DNA of 64,000 bases from Pollenia angustigena (lineage: Eukaryota; Arthropoda; Insecta; Diptera; Polleniidae): assembly GCA_930367215.1 (NCBI GenBank), contig OV884059.1, positions 244,713,803 to 244,777,802 on the forward strand, given 5' to 3'. The position numbers and the translations under genes are program-made. Under the pieces are notes generated by a model. The model saw only the letters and a list, made by a program, of their open reading frames with translations, did not search any database and had not been told where the DNA came from. Shown here piece by piece: positions 35,086 through 44,841 of this stretch; position 1 is the first letter of the stretch; each line of letters opens with the position of its first letter.

Positions 35086-35237
35086 CAATTATTAATTTCA
35101 AGTTATTTGAATATTTAGTTGGAAGAAACATAAAAAGTATAATGTGCAAAAATGTAATAAAACGCAATATAGCAAAAGTTAAGCTTGAATGCAAATGAAG
35201 ACATTCTATTCTTGATTGTGTATATAACAGATATACA

Positions 35238-35476
35238 GCCATGTCACAGAGAACAATTCCGTTCGGAAACGGAATTCATTCCGTATTTTCGTGCTTCAGA
35301 AAATGACAAAAAATTTTTCGGAATGAAACCATTTTTGTTTTCATGAACGGTATGGGAGTTGTCTGTATCTGAAAGGCCATAAAACTATCAAAATACACTT
35401 TCCATCAACAAACAAATATGTTTTCTTCAATTCCGAACGGAATCATTCCGAACGGAATTGTACTCTGTGACATGGC
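35238..35476. mobile_element. MITE with GCCATGTCACAGAG ends
   Basis: GCCATGTCACAGAGAACAAT, continuing TCCGTTCGGAA, is inverted at the right (TTCCGAACGGAATTG, TACTCTGTGACATGGC). Extra CCGTTCGGAA palindromes lie at both ends. It is 239 bp. The TSD is not clear. Confidence 0.75.
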
Positions 35477-36229
35477 CCATAGGGAATATTGGGAATTTCT
35501 ATACATTTTACTCTTTTGAATTATTAATATAATTTAAATATAGTCTGCAATAAAACTTTTCATTAAAACATGAATCCGATCATAAATGTACCACAATAAC
35601 TTTACATAGATTTCGATAGATCATATAAATACCATGTGGTAACAAAAATAAATAATAAAATATAAGCTTTGATAAATAACAAATTTAAAAAATACCAAAA
35701 TGTTATCAACTCAGCTTATATGAAATATGCAGATGTTGGTATCCAATAAATTCGGCACAAAAAGCTTTTACATAAATTTATTTTAACCTCAACACAAAAT
35801 TGGCACACGTAGACTGCACTCTGTTAAATTATTTTTTAAGAATCCACATTTTGTGTAGCATATCATGTGATCTGGCATGACCGAGTAGACTTTCTTGTGG
35901 GTTTTAAAATGAAAATGTTCTTTGTCTTTTTTAAAAGAGACTCTAAAATTACTGTTGCGTTAAACTTTAATGTCGATGGTAATAAAAATTTATCGGTCGA
36001 CACAAATATAAAAGGACATGGCCCATTAAAATCCGAAAAATTATCTAATCAAAAGTGTATATTGAAAAAATAACTCACAGTTGTGCTGCCAAAATGAATG
36101 GTTCGATGGTTAAAGTGCTTTTCTAACCCTGCACTAGCAATTTTCACAATTATCTAAGAAACATATAAACAGATTCCAGTATTTATAACAAGTCCAAAAC
36201 AATGCATTATTATGCCATTCACCGAAAGT

Positions 36230-36790
36230 TAAAAGGGTATATCAGTTTGTCATTCTGTATGTTATTTTTCAAATATTGATATAAGGCCCTATATATTATA
36301 TTTATTCTGATCTAACAATGGCCGTGTGTCTGTCTGACCGTTGAAATGGGTTTTGCGAAGACCCCAGATACGATAGGGACCAGGTTGTTATACAGTTGTG
36401 TCGCATAAAGTCCCGAAAAGTTTTCTATGTAGAGCGGTCCTAAAATGCCTGAGATATGAAAAAATACCACGACTGCCTCTAATTTTACCCATAAATCTAT
36501 TGTTGTTTTATTTTTCTGTATATTTGGGGAACGGCTAGAGCCAAAGTTTACATATCAAGTTCAAGCGACTTTATTATCAATAGACAATATGCGATAAAAT
36601 ATATATATCGTCACCCAATATATATATTTCTATCTGAGCAACGGTAGGACACAAGCTATCTAAAAAATGGGCGGGATTGTATAAGCGGACGTGGCACAAA
36701 ATTGATTAATTTATACATATATCAGAATCATTGTGAAGATTATATAAGATTCGGCATTGCCAAATACAGCAATCTTACTCAAATCCCGTC
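36230..36790 (+). repeat. dispersed repeat R2, copy facing right
   Basis: It starts GGGTATATCAGTTTGTCATT and holds CTGCCTCTAATTTTACCCAT and CTGTATATTTGGGGAACGGC. It ends TATAAGATTCGGC and CAATCTTAC. It forms an inverted pair with the next copy. Confidence 0.6.
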
Positions 36791-36869
36791 TATTTTTAAG
36801 AGGGTTTGTTTATTGATAACCCAGCTATGTGTACCAAATTTTACAATTTACGTAGTATCATCCTTTAGA

Positions 36870-37350
36870 TATAAATAAATAAATTTTTTCCCACGCCAAC
36901 GTCTCCACTCCGGCCCACATTTGGTCGGATGTGGTCAATTGCTTACTAAGATGCTTGTACCTTATTTTACAACTTTGCCTCTTGCCGTTCTCCAATATAC
37001 AGAAATCTACAATGGATTTTATGAGTAAAATTAGATGCAGTTGTGGAGTTTTCTCAGTCATTAGTGGACCGATAAGGCTGAATTTCAATAGCAAAATTTC
37101 ATGGAGCATATGTGACACAAATATGTACATATATGCCAACCGAGTATCCATCATATCTGGGGTCTTCAGAAAAACCATTTCAAGAGACAGAGAGTCACAC
37201 GGAGAACGTTAAATCAACTTTCCTACTTAGAATAACCCAGCATATATTTACTTTATAGGGTATAAGATAAATATTGTAGAAATTACAAACCGAGAGACAA
37301 ACTTATAAATGTATGTCTATACCCTTTTATTTTTAGTGAAGGTATAATAA
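36870..37350 (-). repeat. dispersed repeat R2, copy facing left
   Basis: It holds GCCGTTCTCCAATATACAGA, CATTAGTGGACCGATAAGGC, GACACAAATATGTA and ACTTTATAGGGTATAAGATA, ending ATACCCTTTTA. These are reverse-oriented R2 blocks, as at 58480-58850. Confidence 0.6.
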
Positions 37351-38020
37351 ATATGACAAATACAGACTTGATAACAATAAGTGAAAATTTTCTCTTTCTC
37401 GATAAAAGTTCAACAGTTTATAAAATAATATTCAATCAAAACTTTGCATACTGGGATATTATTTTTCTTAGTCGTTGTTAATATTTTGACACACAAAAAT
37501 TGACACAATATAATTTATATTTCTAACGACACCTGGGCGTAACTTCATATGTATGTACGTTTGTATGTACATTTATACGTAGGTACACTTAGAGGTTTAT
37601 TTTCACTTTTTTGCAAACACTCAATTTCAACTTAAGGAATGCTAATTAGATGTGTAACTTTCAATACATTTTAAAATTTAATTGTTTACGCAAAATATTT
37701 TCAATACCTCGCTGGATGAAGAAAATTATATATTCTTTAAAAATATGCGTTTTTCTAAACCAGCTGCATTCTTTCATGTACATTTCAAAAATTGATGTCT
37801 TTCTAGAATTTAGTTCATTCATTTTAAGAATAAATATCATGAATGGGAACTTCTGTCATAGCCCTCGGTACACTCCTCTCAATGAGCTCTTTTTATAAAA
37901 GCGGTTGGATAACTAAAAATTATAAATAGAGCACGCGCCACTTTAAAAACTTTTCTAGGTCATCAGGGTACTTTACCCCAAAATTGCCTACCTTAGCGTT
38001 TTTTAGTTAACATGTCAACA
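37351..38020. other. AT-rich region, no gene recognised
   Basis: Only short A/T-rich tracts and a GTATGTA/TACATTT-rich stretch near 37550-37590 are visible. Confidence 0.4.
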
Positions 38021-38029
38021 TCAAAACTT

Positions 38030-38360
38030 TGAGTTGAATGGGAAAAAATCAACACTCACCAAGAAGCGAGATCGAAGTATAAAAAATTAATAGAAGACAA
38101 CCTTCAAAATAAAGAAATTCAAGAAGTCATTTCCACCACCAGTCTAATTTTTTAAAATTTTTTTGAAGCTTGGAATACTTCAATTGGATTTTTAAAAACA
38201 GATCCAGAAATTCGGGAAGCCAACAAGTCAATTCAAGATGCAAAGAACAAATTTCAACTTTACCACGTAGTGAATGATGTGGCAGAACGAGGTGTGACTT
38301 TGTGGCTAACACTTACTTCAATGTCACAACTTCTGAAACTAACTTTCTAACTAACCCCAA
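38030..38360 (+). pseudogene. broken protein-coding fragment of unknown family
   Basis: One plus-strand frame reads through EARSKYKKLIEDNLQNKEIQ, then a stop, then FLKTDPEIREANKSIQDAKN and KFQLYHVVNDVAERGVTL. The amino-acid composition is protein-like and the VNDVAERGV segment resembles one I associate with repeated, mobile-element-linked proteins in arthropods, but I cannot name the family. The upstream part ends in TAA in TTTTTTAAAA. AATAAA follows near 38350. It could also be a host-gene relic. Confidence 0.35.
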
Positions 38361-38585
38361 TAAATGATTTTTAAACAAAGCAAAACAAAACTTTTGATTT
38401 TAATTTGTTTGTTGGGTATGATGAGTAATAATCTTATAAACTGGGTACAAAGCTGAAAACCGGTATAACTCAGGAACGGTAAAAGCAAATTCAAAAATAT
38501 TTGTTACTTAATTATAAGGAATGCATTTATCTTTCAAACTGCATTGTTAGTTTTCTGAACTTTCATAAAAAATTTAAAAGCGTTA

Positions 38586-39022
38586 TACCGTGTTCAGATA
38601 TGCACCTTAATTGAGTTTTACGCAATAAATGCCATTATAGAGCTCAATTATCCATACAAAATTACAATTTAGTTATTCCTCCATTAATAGGAAATTGTTA
38701 TAAATAATGAGTAAAATTAAAATGCGACACTGTAACAAGTGTGTTTATTAAGCAAAACACAACTTACTAAACAGTGTTTTGGCATTTGGCAATTGAAATT
38801 ACAACAAAAAAAGGCCCATCCATTTGGTCTGCGCAAAAACCAGATGCTTATTCCTTAAAGATGTCAAAAGTTGTTTACATTTTCTTAAACATGTACATTT
38901 TTGATTACGTTGAATGTTGTATGTAGTAGTAATATAAATTGAGTTAGCTAAATTGTGTATATGTGAACAGAAAGATAATTATGTCAGTTGACTCAATAAA
39001 AAAGGTATATCTGAACACGGTA
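38586..39022. mobile_element. Harbinger-like MITE with TACCGTGTTCAGATAT ends
   Basis: The ends TACCGTGTTCAGATATGCACC and GGTATATCTGAACACGGTA are inverted. TTA flanks both sides (38583-38585 and 39023-39025), a 3-bp TSD of TWA type. It is 437 bp and non-coding. Confidence 0.8.
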
Positions 39023-39631
39023 TTATTTACAAAATTTATGGAAAAATTACGAAAAATTCCAATGCAGGGTACCTAAATGAGCAAATTCTTTGCGAAAACT
39101 TATAGTTTCTGCACACCTAAATAAACCTTGGACGTTTTTCTTTTACATTATTTCCTTAAAAGTGAATAAAATTGTGGTTTTTGAGAAAGCTTTAGAGACT
39201 CGACATGAGCGACCTCTAAACCTCTTCCGAAAAATCTGAAAAAAATCTCAAAAATACTTTATCCTATAAGCTCTAACATTATGCTTCAGCACCCATGAAA
39301 AAAAAATTATTTCTGGGACACACTAATGTGGAGACATTGACTTTGGCTTATTACGAAACTCTTTTTGACTTAGTCCTTTACATAACTGGATAGAGTTACA
39401 CTCTTTGAAGAACTTCGCACTAGTTTTGAAATGCCCATATGTACTATATTTTATGACTTGGTGCCGTTTTTGCTCTGAGCCCTTCATTTAATGATGACTT
39501 AGCATGTATCTGTGGCATTTTGACAAAACATCTTTAGTCAAAATTATAAAGCTGAAACAAATGTTGTTAATCGTACGAATTTTCATTCAAAAAACATTTT
39601 TGCTTACGTTTTTAAAATTTTGTATTATAAT

Positions 39632-40006
39632 CCAAATTTTTCAATATTTTAAATCAGGCTTAAGTTCATCAAATTTAATTTTCATTAAATTATTTTTATG
39701 AAGAAAGGAATTTTACAACATGAAAATTAATTAAAATTGTTATTGATAATCATCAATTAAAAATAGATAATCATTCAAAAAGAGTGTAAGACGGCAAATC
39801 CCTCTGAGGAGATCGAGTGGTAGCGATCGAAACATGTCAGGGTAACCAGCCGCCTGGGTTCGAATCTCAGGTCAGAATGAATGAATGATTATCTATAACA
39901 ATTTTAATTAATTTTCATGTTGTAAAATTACTTTCTTCATAAAAATAATTTAATGAAAATTAAATTTGATGAACTTAAGCCTGATTTAAAATATTGAAAA
40001 ATTTGG
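39632..40006. mobile_element. foldback element with tRNA-like centre (R1 family)
   Basis: Arms 39632-39777 and 39880-40006 are nearly perfect inverse copies. Landmarks are CCAAATTTTTCAATATTTTA, AATCAGGCTTAAGTTCATC and GAAAGGAATTTTACAACATG. They bracket a core of about 100 bp that carries a tRNA-like segment. One arm plus the core corresponds to the 567-bp tandem unit at 40917-43215. Arm relatives also occur at 3960-4075 and 62505-62690. No protein is encoded. Confidence 0.85.
39801..39878 (+). ncRNA. tRNA-like, pol III promoter-like core (SINE-type)
   Basis: A partial cloverleaf can be drawn. Acceptor-like pairing is TCTGA (39803-39807) with TCAGA (39872-39876). The D-arm-like GATC-GAGTGGTAGC-GATC starts at 39811. 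The T-arm is CTGGG-TTCGAAT-CTCAG at 39854-39870. GGTTCGAATC is a near-consensus B box and CGAGTGG matches the 3' part of an A box, about 48 bp upstream. The anticodon arm is degenerate. This suggests descent from a tRNA; whether it is transcribed is unknown. It is not a functional tRNA gene. Confidence 0.5.
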
Positions 40007-40345
40007 GTTAAAAACCATAAATAATTCAACAAAATTACCACAACACTAATTATTTTGTATTATATTAATTCCCAATTTGTATTCTTGATAAAAATACTGA
40101 AATTTATTGTTGATGGGATAAGCTATTCCTACGCGCATTTCACTGGTTGCTTAGGTCAGATCGTCAGGAAACTTCATCCAAAAAGATTTTAGAAAAACTA
40201 AAGATAATAAACCAAATAACAGTGTTAAGCGTATAAGAATTATAAGTAACAGCTCTACTTGTGACAATATCAAAAGTTTATACAAAAACATCAACAATAA
40301 ACAGTCAGTTCATCTCTTCTTACATTCCCCACTAAAATGATTTGT
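40007..40345 (-). repeat. dispersed repeat R1, flank of the foldback
   Basis: It holds AACCATAAATAATTCAACAA, TTAATTCCCAATTTGTATTC, GGATAAGCTATTCC, TTTCACTGGTTGCTTAGGTC, and TCTTCTTACATTCCCCACT near the end. This is the order seen reversed at 3655-4275. Confidence 0.7.
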
Positions 40346-40916
40346 ATTAGAAACGAAATTTTTCTTTAATTTCGTTTTATTTTATTATTTGATAAAAATG
40401 ATTTTTTCACCGAGTTTTTTTAAATCTGTTTAAGTTTTTGATTTGCTCGCACTACTTAAAAAAAAAATAACGAAACATTTTCTTCAAACAGCGAACGTAC
40501 AAAAGATATTAAGATAAATTTTTACACAATTAAGGGAAAAATATAGCAAACAACTTTGCCTCACTAACCCTTTACGGCGTCATGTTGTATTTCTGCAACA
40601 TACCCTTAAAGTAAGTGTAAAAATATTATACAGTATGGTAGCATAGCAATTTAAGGCGATGTTGCAGTTTGACAACAAAGCATTCTTGCGGTTTAAAAAC
40701 TATAAGTTTTCTAAACAGCAACAAGTTTGTATTAATTTCATTCAAGTGGCAAGTGTGTAGAAATCTGTTGTGCACTCTTTGAATTCATTTTCAAAAATTA
40801 ATTTTTTTAAGTAAAAGCAATATTTAGCTATTGAAATTTGTTTGAGTGAAAGATAAAAGGATATAATTTAATAATCAATTACTAATTTTTTTTGCAAAAC
40901 CAAATTCGTTTACTTT

Positions 40917-43215
40917 AATTAGTATTGTGGTTATTTTGTTGAACTATTTATGGTTTTTAATCCAAATTTTTAATATTTTTAATTAGGCTTAAGTTCATGA
41001 AATTTAATTTTCATTTAATTATTTTTTATGAAGAAAGGAATTTTACAACATGAAAATTTATTAAAATTGTTATTGATAATCTTTCATTCTTGACGTGGCT
41101 CGGGCTCGAACCCTGGCCGGCAGATTACCATGACATGTTTCGATCGCAACCACTCGATCTCCTCAGATGGATTTGCCGTCTTACACTCGCAGCCATCGAC
41201 GACTGCTGACGTCAATAGTCAAACATCAATCCTTAAACCAAATTGTATTTAAACATTTGGTAGATCGAAATTTGCTTTCCTGAATAATTATCCATTTTAA
41301 TTGAATTTACATGTTTTTTCCCTACTTCTGTTTTTTCGTACTTTTGTCAAGAATTTTTCTTGAAGTCCATGTACATTTTTTTTTTTTGTTTTTTCATTTT
41401 GTCTTTCTCTTTTCTGTTGACCTTTTTTAGCACAACTTGAAGGACAAATGTACACATAGAGCTCGTGCCTTAGCTTTAACTATAATTAGTATTGTGGTTA
41501 TTTTGTTGAACTATTTATGGTTTTTAATCCAAATTTTTAATATTTTTAATTAGGCTTAAGTTCATGAAATTTAATTTTCATTTAATTATTTTTAATGAAG
41601 AAAGGAATTTTACAACATGAAAATTTATTAAAATTGTTATTGATAATCTTTCATTCTTGACGTGGCTCGGGCTCGAACCCTGGCCGGCAGATTACCATGA
41701 CATGTTTCGATCGCAACCACTCGATCTCCTCAGATGGATTTGCCGTCTTACACTCGCAGCCATCGACGACTGCTGACGTCAATAGTCAAACATCAATCCT
41801 TAAACCAAATTGTATTTAAACATTTGGTAGATCGAAATTTGCTTTCCTGAATGATTATCCATTTTAATTGATTTTACATGTTTTTTCCCTACTTCTGTTT
41901 TTTCGTACTTTTGTCAAGAATTTTTCTTGAAGTCCAAGTACATTTTTTTTTTTTGTTTTTTCATTTTGTCTTTCTCTTTTCTGTTGACCTTTTTTAGCAC
42001 AACTTGAAGGACAAATGTACACATAGAGCTCGTGCCTTAGCTTTAACAATAATTAGTATTGTGGTTATTTTGTTGAACTATTTATGGTTTTTAATCCAAA
42101 TTTTTAATATTTTTAATTAGGCTTAAGTTCATGAAATTTAATTTTCATTTAATTATTTTTAATGAAGAAAGGAATTTTACAACATGAAAATTTATTAAAA
42201 TTGTTATTGATAATCTTTCATTCTTGACGTGGCTCGGGCTCGAACCCTGGCCGGCAGATTACCATGACATGTTTCGATCGCAACCACTCGATCTCCTCAG
42301 ATGGATTTGCCGTCTTACACTCGCAGCCATCGACGACTGCTGACGTCAATAGTCAAACATCAATCCTTAAACCAAATTGTATTTAAACATTTGGTAGATC
42401 GAAATTTGCTTTCCTGAATGATTATCCATTTTAATTGATTTTACATGTTTTTTCCCTACTTCTGTTTTTTCGTACTTTTGTCAAGAATTTTTCTTGAAGT
42501 CCAAGTACATTTTTTTTTTTTGTTTTTTCATTTTGTCTTTCTCTTTTCTGTTGACCTTTTTTAGCACAACTTGAAGGACAAATGTACACATAGAGCTCGT
42601 GCCTTAGCTTTAACAATAATTAGTATTGTGGTTATTTTGTTGAACTATTTATGGTTTTTAATCCAAATTTTTAATATTTTTAATTAGGCTTAAGTTCATG
42701 AAATTTAATTTTCATTTAATTATTTTTTATGAAGAAAGGAATTTTACAACATGAAAATTTATTAAAATTGTTATTGATAATCTTTCATTCTTGACGTGGC
42801 TCGGGCTCGAACCCTGGCCGGCAGGTTACCATGACATGTTTCGATCGCAACCACTCGATCTCCTCAGATGGATTTGCCGTCTTACACTCGCAGCCATCGA
42901 CGACTGCTGACGTCAATAGTCAAACATCAATCCTTAAACCAAATTGTATTTAAACATTTGGTAGATCGAAATTTGCTTTCCTGAATGATTATCCATTTTA
43001 ATTGATTTTACATGTTTTTTCCTTACTTCTGTTTTTTCGTACTTTTGTCAAGAATTTTTCTTGAAGTCCAAGTACATTTTTTTTGTTTTTTCATTTTGTC
43101 TTTCTCTTTTCTGTTGACCTTTTTGAGCACAACTTGAAGGACAAATGTACACGTAGAGCTCGTGCCTTAGCTTTAACAATAATTAGTATTGTGGTTATTT
43201 TGTTGAAATATTTAC
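40917..43215. repeat. tandem array, 567-bp unit, about four copies
   Basis: AGTATTGTGGTTATTTTGTT occurs at 40921, 41488, 42055, 42622 and 43185: periods 567, 567, 567 and 563. Units are almost identical, so the array is young or homogenised. Each holds an R1 arm (GGCTTAAGTTCATGAAATTT...GGAATTTTACAACATG), a minus-strand tRNA-like core (GATCGAGTGGTTGCGATC with GGGTTCGAGCCC, first at about 41097-41175) and a T-rich segment with AGCACAACTTGAAGGACAAA. It lies inside the piggyBac relic. Confidence 0.95.
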
Positions 43216-43320
43216 GTTTTATACTGATTTTGGTTTGTTGTATATATGCAACATTGCCTATTGAGGAGTATTATTTTATTATTTTTTTAACATTGGGAAT
43301 GACTTTTCTTTAGTATCAAA

Positions 43321-43610
43321 ATGAGCCGTAAATTGCATAATATAGCTCCCAACGACCTAGAAATGATTCTATCACAATGGGAAGATAGTGAAGTTGGCCT
43401 TGATTTTTCTGATAACGATGTAGAAAGGGCCGGCACACCACGTTCCACCGAAAGATGTCAGGTTGGCCAAATACGGGCACTGACCAGTTTGGGTCAATAA
43501 ACGCATGAGATGCAAAGGCTATACGCAGACATCTTTCGAAAAATACGGGGTTAGTCTGTGCTGCAATAAGCAAAACAACTGCTGTAAAAATGTTCATATT
43601 GTTTATTTCA
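43321..43610 (+). pseudogene. piggyBac transposase remnant (N- and C-terminal ends)
   Basis: ATG at 43321 opens a 59-codon frame with an acidic N-terminus (MSRKLHNIAPNDLEMILSQW, then EDSEVGLDFSDNDVE), typical of piggyBac-family starts. It runs into TAA at 43498-43500. In another frame immediately downstream (about 43506-43605) RCKGYTQTSFEKYGV and LCCNKQNNCCKNVH give the Cys-rich C-terminal domain expected for the family. The whole DDD catalytic core is missing, so this is an internal deletion product with a frame shift. Confidence 0.65.
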
Positions 43611-43816
43611 ACTTAAATTTTGAGAGCTACTGCTGCAATGTTGCATTTCTGCAACAAATATATTTTTTTCAATAAATAAGATCTTAAATATGAATAAAAA
43701 TTTTTTTAATAATTTTTCTTAATAGTAGCCAATTTACTAACGAAAACTAACGAAATTGGCGTTCTTGTGCCGTAAAGGGCTAACTTCTAAATTTCATTGT
43801 TGGAGTTATGACGACG

Positions 43817-43855
43817 CACAGTAGCGCCCGTAGAGCAAACGAGGTTGCAAAAATC
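43817..43855 (+). promoter_or_regulatory. left Transib end, RSS-like (23-bp spacer)
   Basis: Heptamer CACAGTA at 43817-43823, spacer 43824-43846 (23 bp), nonamer-like GCAAAAATC at 43847-43855 (7 of 9 positions match ACAAAAACC). The heptamer differs from the right end only in its last base. This is the expected transposase recognition and cleavage site. Confidence 0.85.
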
Positions 43856-44460
43856 AAAATTTTCATGAGCACCGACGAAGTTTTGAATAAACTCATGTTA
43901 TAGGAAACTTTTCAACGATTTCAAATCTGCCACTCTTAATAATATCACATTTTTAGTTTAGAAGATATAGCCGTTCAAAGTTGACCGACTTTCGGTTTTC
44001 AAAAAAACACACAATTTTTAGTAAATTTGTTGCGATTTCAGGTGTAATATCACGAAAAATAGGTAACGAATCGCCTTATTTTTTGTTTGTATTGATTGAT
44101 GCATTTATTAAATGTGTAATGATAAAAAAAAAATGAACTGTTTGCTTTGTGTTTCTCCTGGTAAATCACTATTTAAAAACTATCCGTTTTTTCACTATTT
44201 TTCAACTTTGACGGAAAATAACAAAAATCTATATTTTTCTATATTTGCCATATTTGCAAAATCTGTTCTTTGATTATTTCTTTACATAATTCAAAAATTT
44301 TATCTGCCCGTACGTGCCCGTTTGGCTTCTAGAGGTAAAAAAGGTTAAAAAGACATGGTTGCAGAAATTGTATGACAGTAGTTTGATCTAAAATCTAAAA
44401 AAACTACTCATTGAAATTAGCAGGTACGTACCTCACTTAAACAATACTTTGGCGTACAAA

Positions 44461-44757
44461 TGGTCAAGAACAATATTGACTACAGGTAGGCACAAATCTT
44501 ATTTGGACACGTGCATAATATCAAAATTGCATTATTCAGCCTAATTCCATTTGTATGCAGGGAACAGGTAAATTTTTCGGCATGGTAGCATAAGCCTATA
44601 TATTGCAAATGGTCAAGAACAATATTGACTACAGGTAGGCACAAATCTTATTTGGACACGTGCATAATATAAAAATGCATTATTCAGCCTAAATCCATAT
44701 GTATGTAGGGAACAGGTACATTTTTCGGCATGGTAGCATAAGCCTATATATTGCAAA
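44461..44757. repeat. 149-bp tandem duplication upstream of the Transib gene
   Basis: TGGTCAAGAACAATATTGAC begins at 44461 and 44610. The two 148-149-bp units share TAGGCACAAATCTTATTTGG, GGAACAGGTA and CGGCATGGTAGCATAAGCC. They end about 85 bp before the ATG, so they may cover the promoter or leader of the transposase gene. Confidence 0.9.
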
Positions 44758-44841
44758 ATAAGCATAATGCCTGGATTAGTCTACGACTGAAAGTTGGCGC
44801 AACAATTACTGAAACCATTAAACAATTTAAGTACTGAAAAC

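Larger units (their letters stand above)
40568..43779 (+). mobile_element. piggyBac-superfamily relic, internally deleted and invaded
   Basis: The ends CCCTTTACGGC and, reversed, CCCTTTACGGC are perfect 11-bp inverted repeats. The 4-bp sequence CTAA flanks both sides (40564-40567 and 43780-43783), a variant of the usual TTAA piggyBac target. Subterminal TTGTATTTCTGCAACAT / ATGTTGCATTTCTGCAACA motifs are related. Only the two ends of the transposase remain (43321-43610), and the region at 40917-43215 is occupied by a tandem array. The Transib element lies 37 bp to the right. Confidence 0.8.

Noticed and set aside
39801..39878. A functional tRNA gene
   Set aside because: The acceptor stem has only five pairs, the anticodon arm does not form and the sequence is embedded in a repeated foldback; it is a tRNA-like relic.
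41864..42616. Two identical 61-codon minus-strand frames 567 bp apart
   Set aside because: They are the same non-coding segment of the tandem unit; open because it is T-rich on the + strand, with no coding signature.
44794..44841. A TTG-initiated extension of the Transib frame by 16 codons
   Set aside because: Initiation at TTG is not expected for a nuclear animal gene; the ATG at 44842 has a good context and gives a normal family length.
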